From CAG-791 sp002394525 (lineage in GTDB: Bacteria; Bacillota; Clostridia; Lachnospirales; Lachnospiraceae): a DNA stretch of 21,299 nucleotides. Below, in pieces: positions 20,392-21,299 of this stretch. The first letter of the stretch is position 1, and each line of letters opens with the position of its first letter. Where the stretch lies: NCBI GenBank assembly GCA_946536955.1, contig CAMNFJ010000029.1, forward strand, positions 1 through 21,299, in the 5' to 3' direction. The notes under the pieces are model-generated. The model saw nothing but the letters and a program-made list of their open reading frames with translations. It was not told where the DNA came from and ran no database searches. Both the position numbers and the translations under genes were made by a program.

Positions 20392-21299
20392 TTATCGGCT
20401 TTGTTTTTTCTTTACTGCAGCCAGGATCAGTCCCAGAAGAGACGCCGTCGCCAGAATGAGCCAAAGCCCGGTCCGGTTTTCATCCCCGGTTTCCGCTCCC
20501 TTCGAGCCGCTGCCGGATGTGCCGCCCGCAGCCGTGCTGCGTCTGGTCGTGCTTTTCTTCGATGATCCGTCCGATTCGGAACTCTTCTTTTTTGTCCACT
20601 TTGCGTAGAGTGTCACATCTTTTGTGATAGCGGCATTGAAATCAAATGCTTTTCTGCATTCCCTGTCGGTAAACCAGCCGCCGAAGATATAGCCGTCAGC
20701 TGTGGGATCTTTGGGTCTGGATGCCTTTTTACCTTCCTCCACTGTCTGGGCGGCAGGTGCTCTGCCATGACCGTTGGGATCAAAGGTGACAGTATAGGTT
20801 TTTCCTTCCTCTTCCGTTTTCTCCCACTCTGCCGTAAAGGTATGATCTCCTGTCACAGTGTATTCCGCACCTGCTTTGTATTGTGACCCCTTCCAGTATT
20901 TGAACGTATAGCCTGTGCGTTCGGGGGCTCCGGGCAGTTTGATCGTATCACCCACGCCCGCCTCAATGGTGATCCTGCCGGTCCTGCCGGCCAGAGTGCC
21001 GCCGGCCAGGTCAAAGGTGAGCGTGGCTTTTTCTGCCGGAACCGGAGTCTTTCTATAAGTCGCCTTGTAGGTGGCATTCCCGGTTACCACTGCGATCTTC
21101 GGCGTCCATCCGGCAAATGTATAGGCATACTGTTCGTCGGCTTCGCGGGTCGGCTCATCCGGCTGTACGATCTTGTCCGCAGCGGTGCCATAATCATAGG
21201 CTGCGGCCTCTTTCAGTATTGTCTTCCCGTCGTAGTCCACAAAGGTCACATTGTACTGCCTCACCGTCCCGTTGAAAAGCGGTTTGTAAGTCGTAGTTT
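20392..21299 (-). CDS. InlB B-repeat/Flg_new surface protein, C-terminal part (5' end outside window)
   Basis: The 301 residues visible are the C-terminal end of a secreted wall protein; the frame stays open to the right edge (TTYKPLFNGT), so the apparent start at 21264 (GTG) is internal. First comes a repeat with YNVTFVDYDGKTI, FAGWTPKI and ATYKATYRK, then two Listeria-Bacteroides (Flg_new) repeats: ATLTFDLAGGTL...TGYTFKYWKG...HTFTAEWEK and YTVTFDPNGHG...DGYIFGGWFTD...VTLYAKWTK. A Ser/Lys/Gly-rich linker of about 35 residues follows. The end is GAETGDENRTG, a hydrophobic segment LWLILATASLLGLILAAV and KKKQSR, which is a sortase signal in layout but lacks the LPxTG proline. Adhesion is usual for such proteins, but no ligand can be named. 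Confidence 0.88.
   Translation of the reverse strand, partial: TTTYKPLFNGTVRQYNVTFVDYDGKTILKEAAAYDYGTAADKIVQPDEPTREADEQYAYTFAGWTPKIAVVTGNATYKATYRKTPVPAEKATLTFDLAGGTLAGRTGRITIEAGVGDTIKLPGAPERTGYTFKYWKGSQYKAGAEYTVTGDHTFTAEWEKTEEEGKTYTVTFDPNGHGRAPAAQTVEEGKKASRPKDPTADGYIFGGWFTDRECRKAFDFNAAITKDVTLYAKWTKKKSSESDGSSKKSTTRRSTAAGGTSGSGSKGAETGDENRTGLWLILATASLLGLILAAVKKKQSR

Overview
The window looks like chromosomal DNA from a G+C-rich anaerobic member of the Bacillota, most likely Lachnospiraceae or a close relative. The reasons are strong Shine-Dalgarno sites before almost every gene, an IMP dehydrogenase of about 500 residues with the sequence style of that family, class II aldolases, ECF-type S components without a local energising module, a tetrahydrofolate riboswitch, a mannitol PTS with a PRD-type MtlR, and a wall-type surface protein with InlB/Flg_new repeats. 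I see no rRNA, tRNA, CRISPR array, transposase or phage gene.

Layout, left part (1-7565). The window opens inside a GMP synthase ATP-pyrophosphatase gene (minus strand) that starts directly at the PP-loop domain with no amidotransferase domain before it. Next come larE (minus), argC (plus, divergent), a small GNAT acetyltransferase (minus), a YwlG/TIGR01440 protein (minus), a coupled pair gtrA-like and ECF S component (minus, ATGA overlap), folT (minus) behind a THF riboswitch, and guaB (minus). Guanine nucleotide synthesis (guaB and the GMP synthase part) and vitamin uptake dominate this part.

Middle (7566-17255). A short class II aldolase gene (plus) has its own leader. It converges on a mannitol locus read on the minus strand: mtlA (complete EIICBA) followed by a zinc-type MDR dehydrogenase where mtlD would be expected. 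A consensus-like promoter and a TTGTCAC-N8-GTGACAA palindrome lie upstream of mtlA. The probable regulator, mtlR, lies about 2.3 kb further right, separated by a divergent two-domain polyphosphate kinase 2 gene. A simple working model is that mannitol enters as mannitol-1-phosphate, the MDR enzyme oxidises it to fructose-6-phosphate, and glycolysis with the class II aldolases takes over. A ridA gene follows mtlR's upstream side.

Right part (17256-21299). A second, longer class II fructose-bisphosphate aldolase gene and a cupin gene form a probable operon ending at a strong terminator. A Ca2+/Na+ antiporter gene with its own terminator follows. Last is the 3' part of a repeat-containing surface protein (minus) with an unusual ETGD-type C-terminal sorting signal.

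Between genes there are several unexplained small repeats: a heptanucleotide tandem array, a dispersed GGGGAC...CTGACTCA hairpin family (three sites), a GC-rich 37-39 bp tandem repeat, and a shared 17-bp CACATAAAGGCATAAAG motif. No wholly new multi-gene system is evident. The best candidates for new biology are the MDR dehydrogenase in the mannitol locus, the GMP synthase without its glutaminase domain, and the regulatory leaders.
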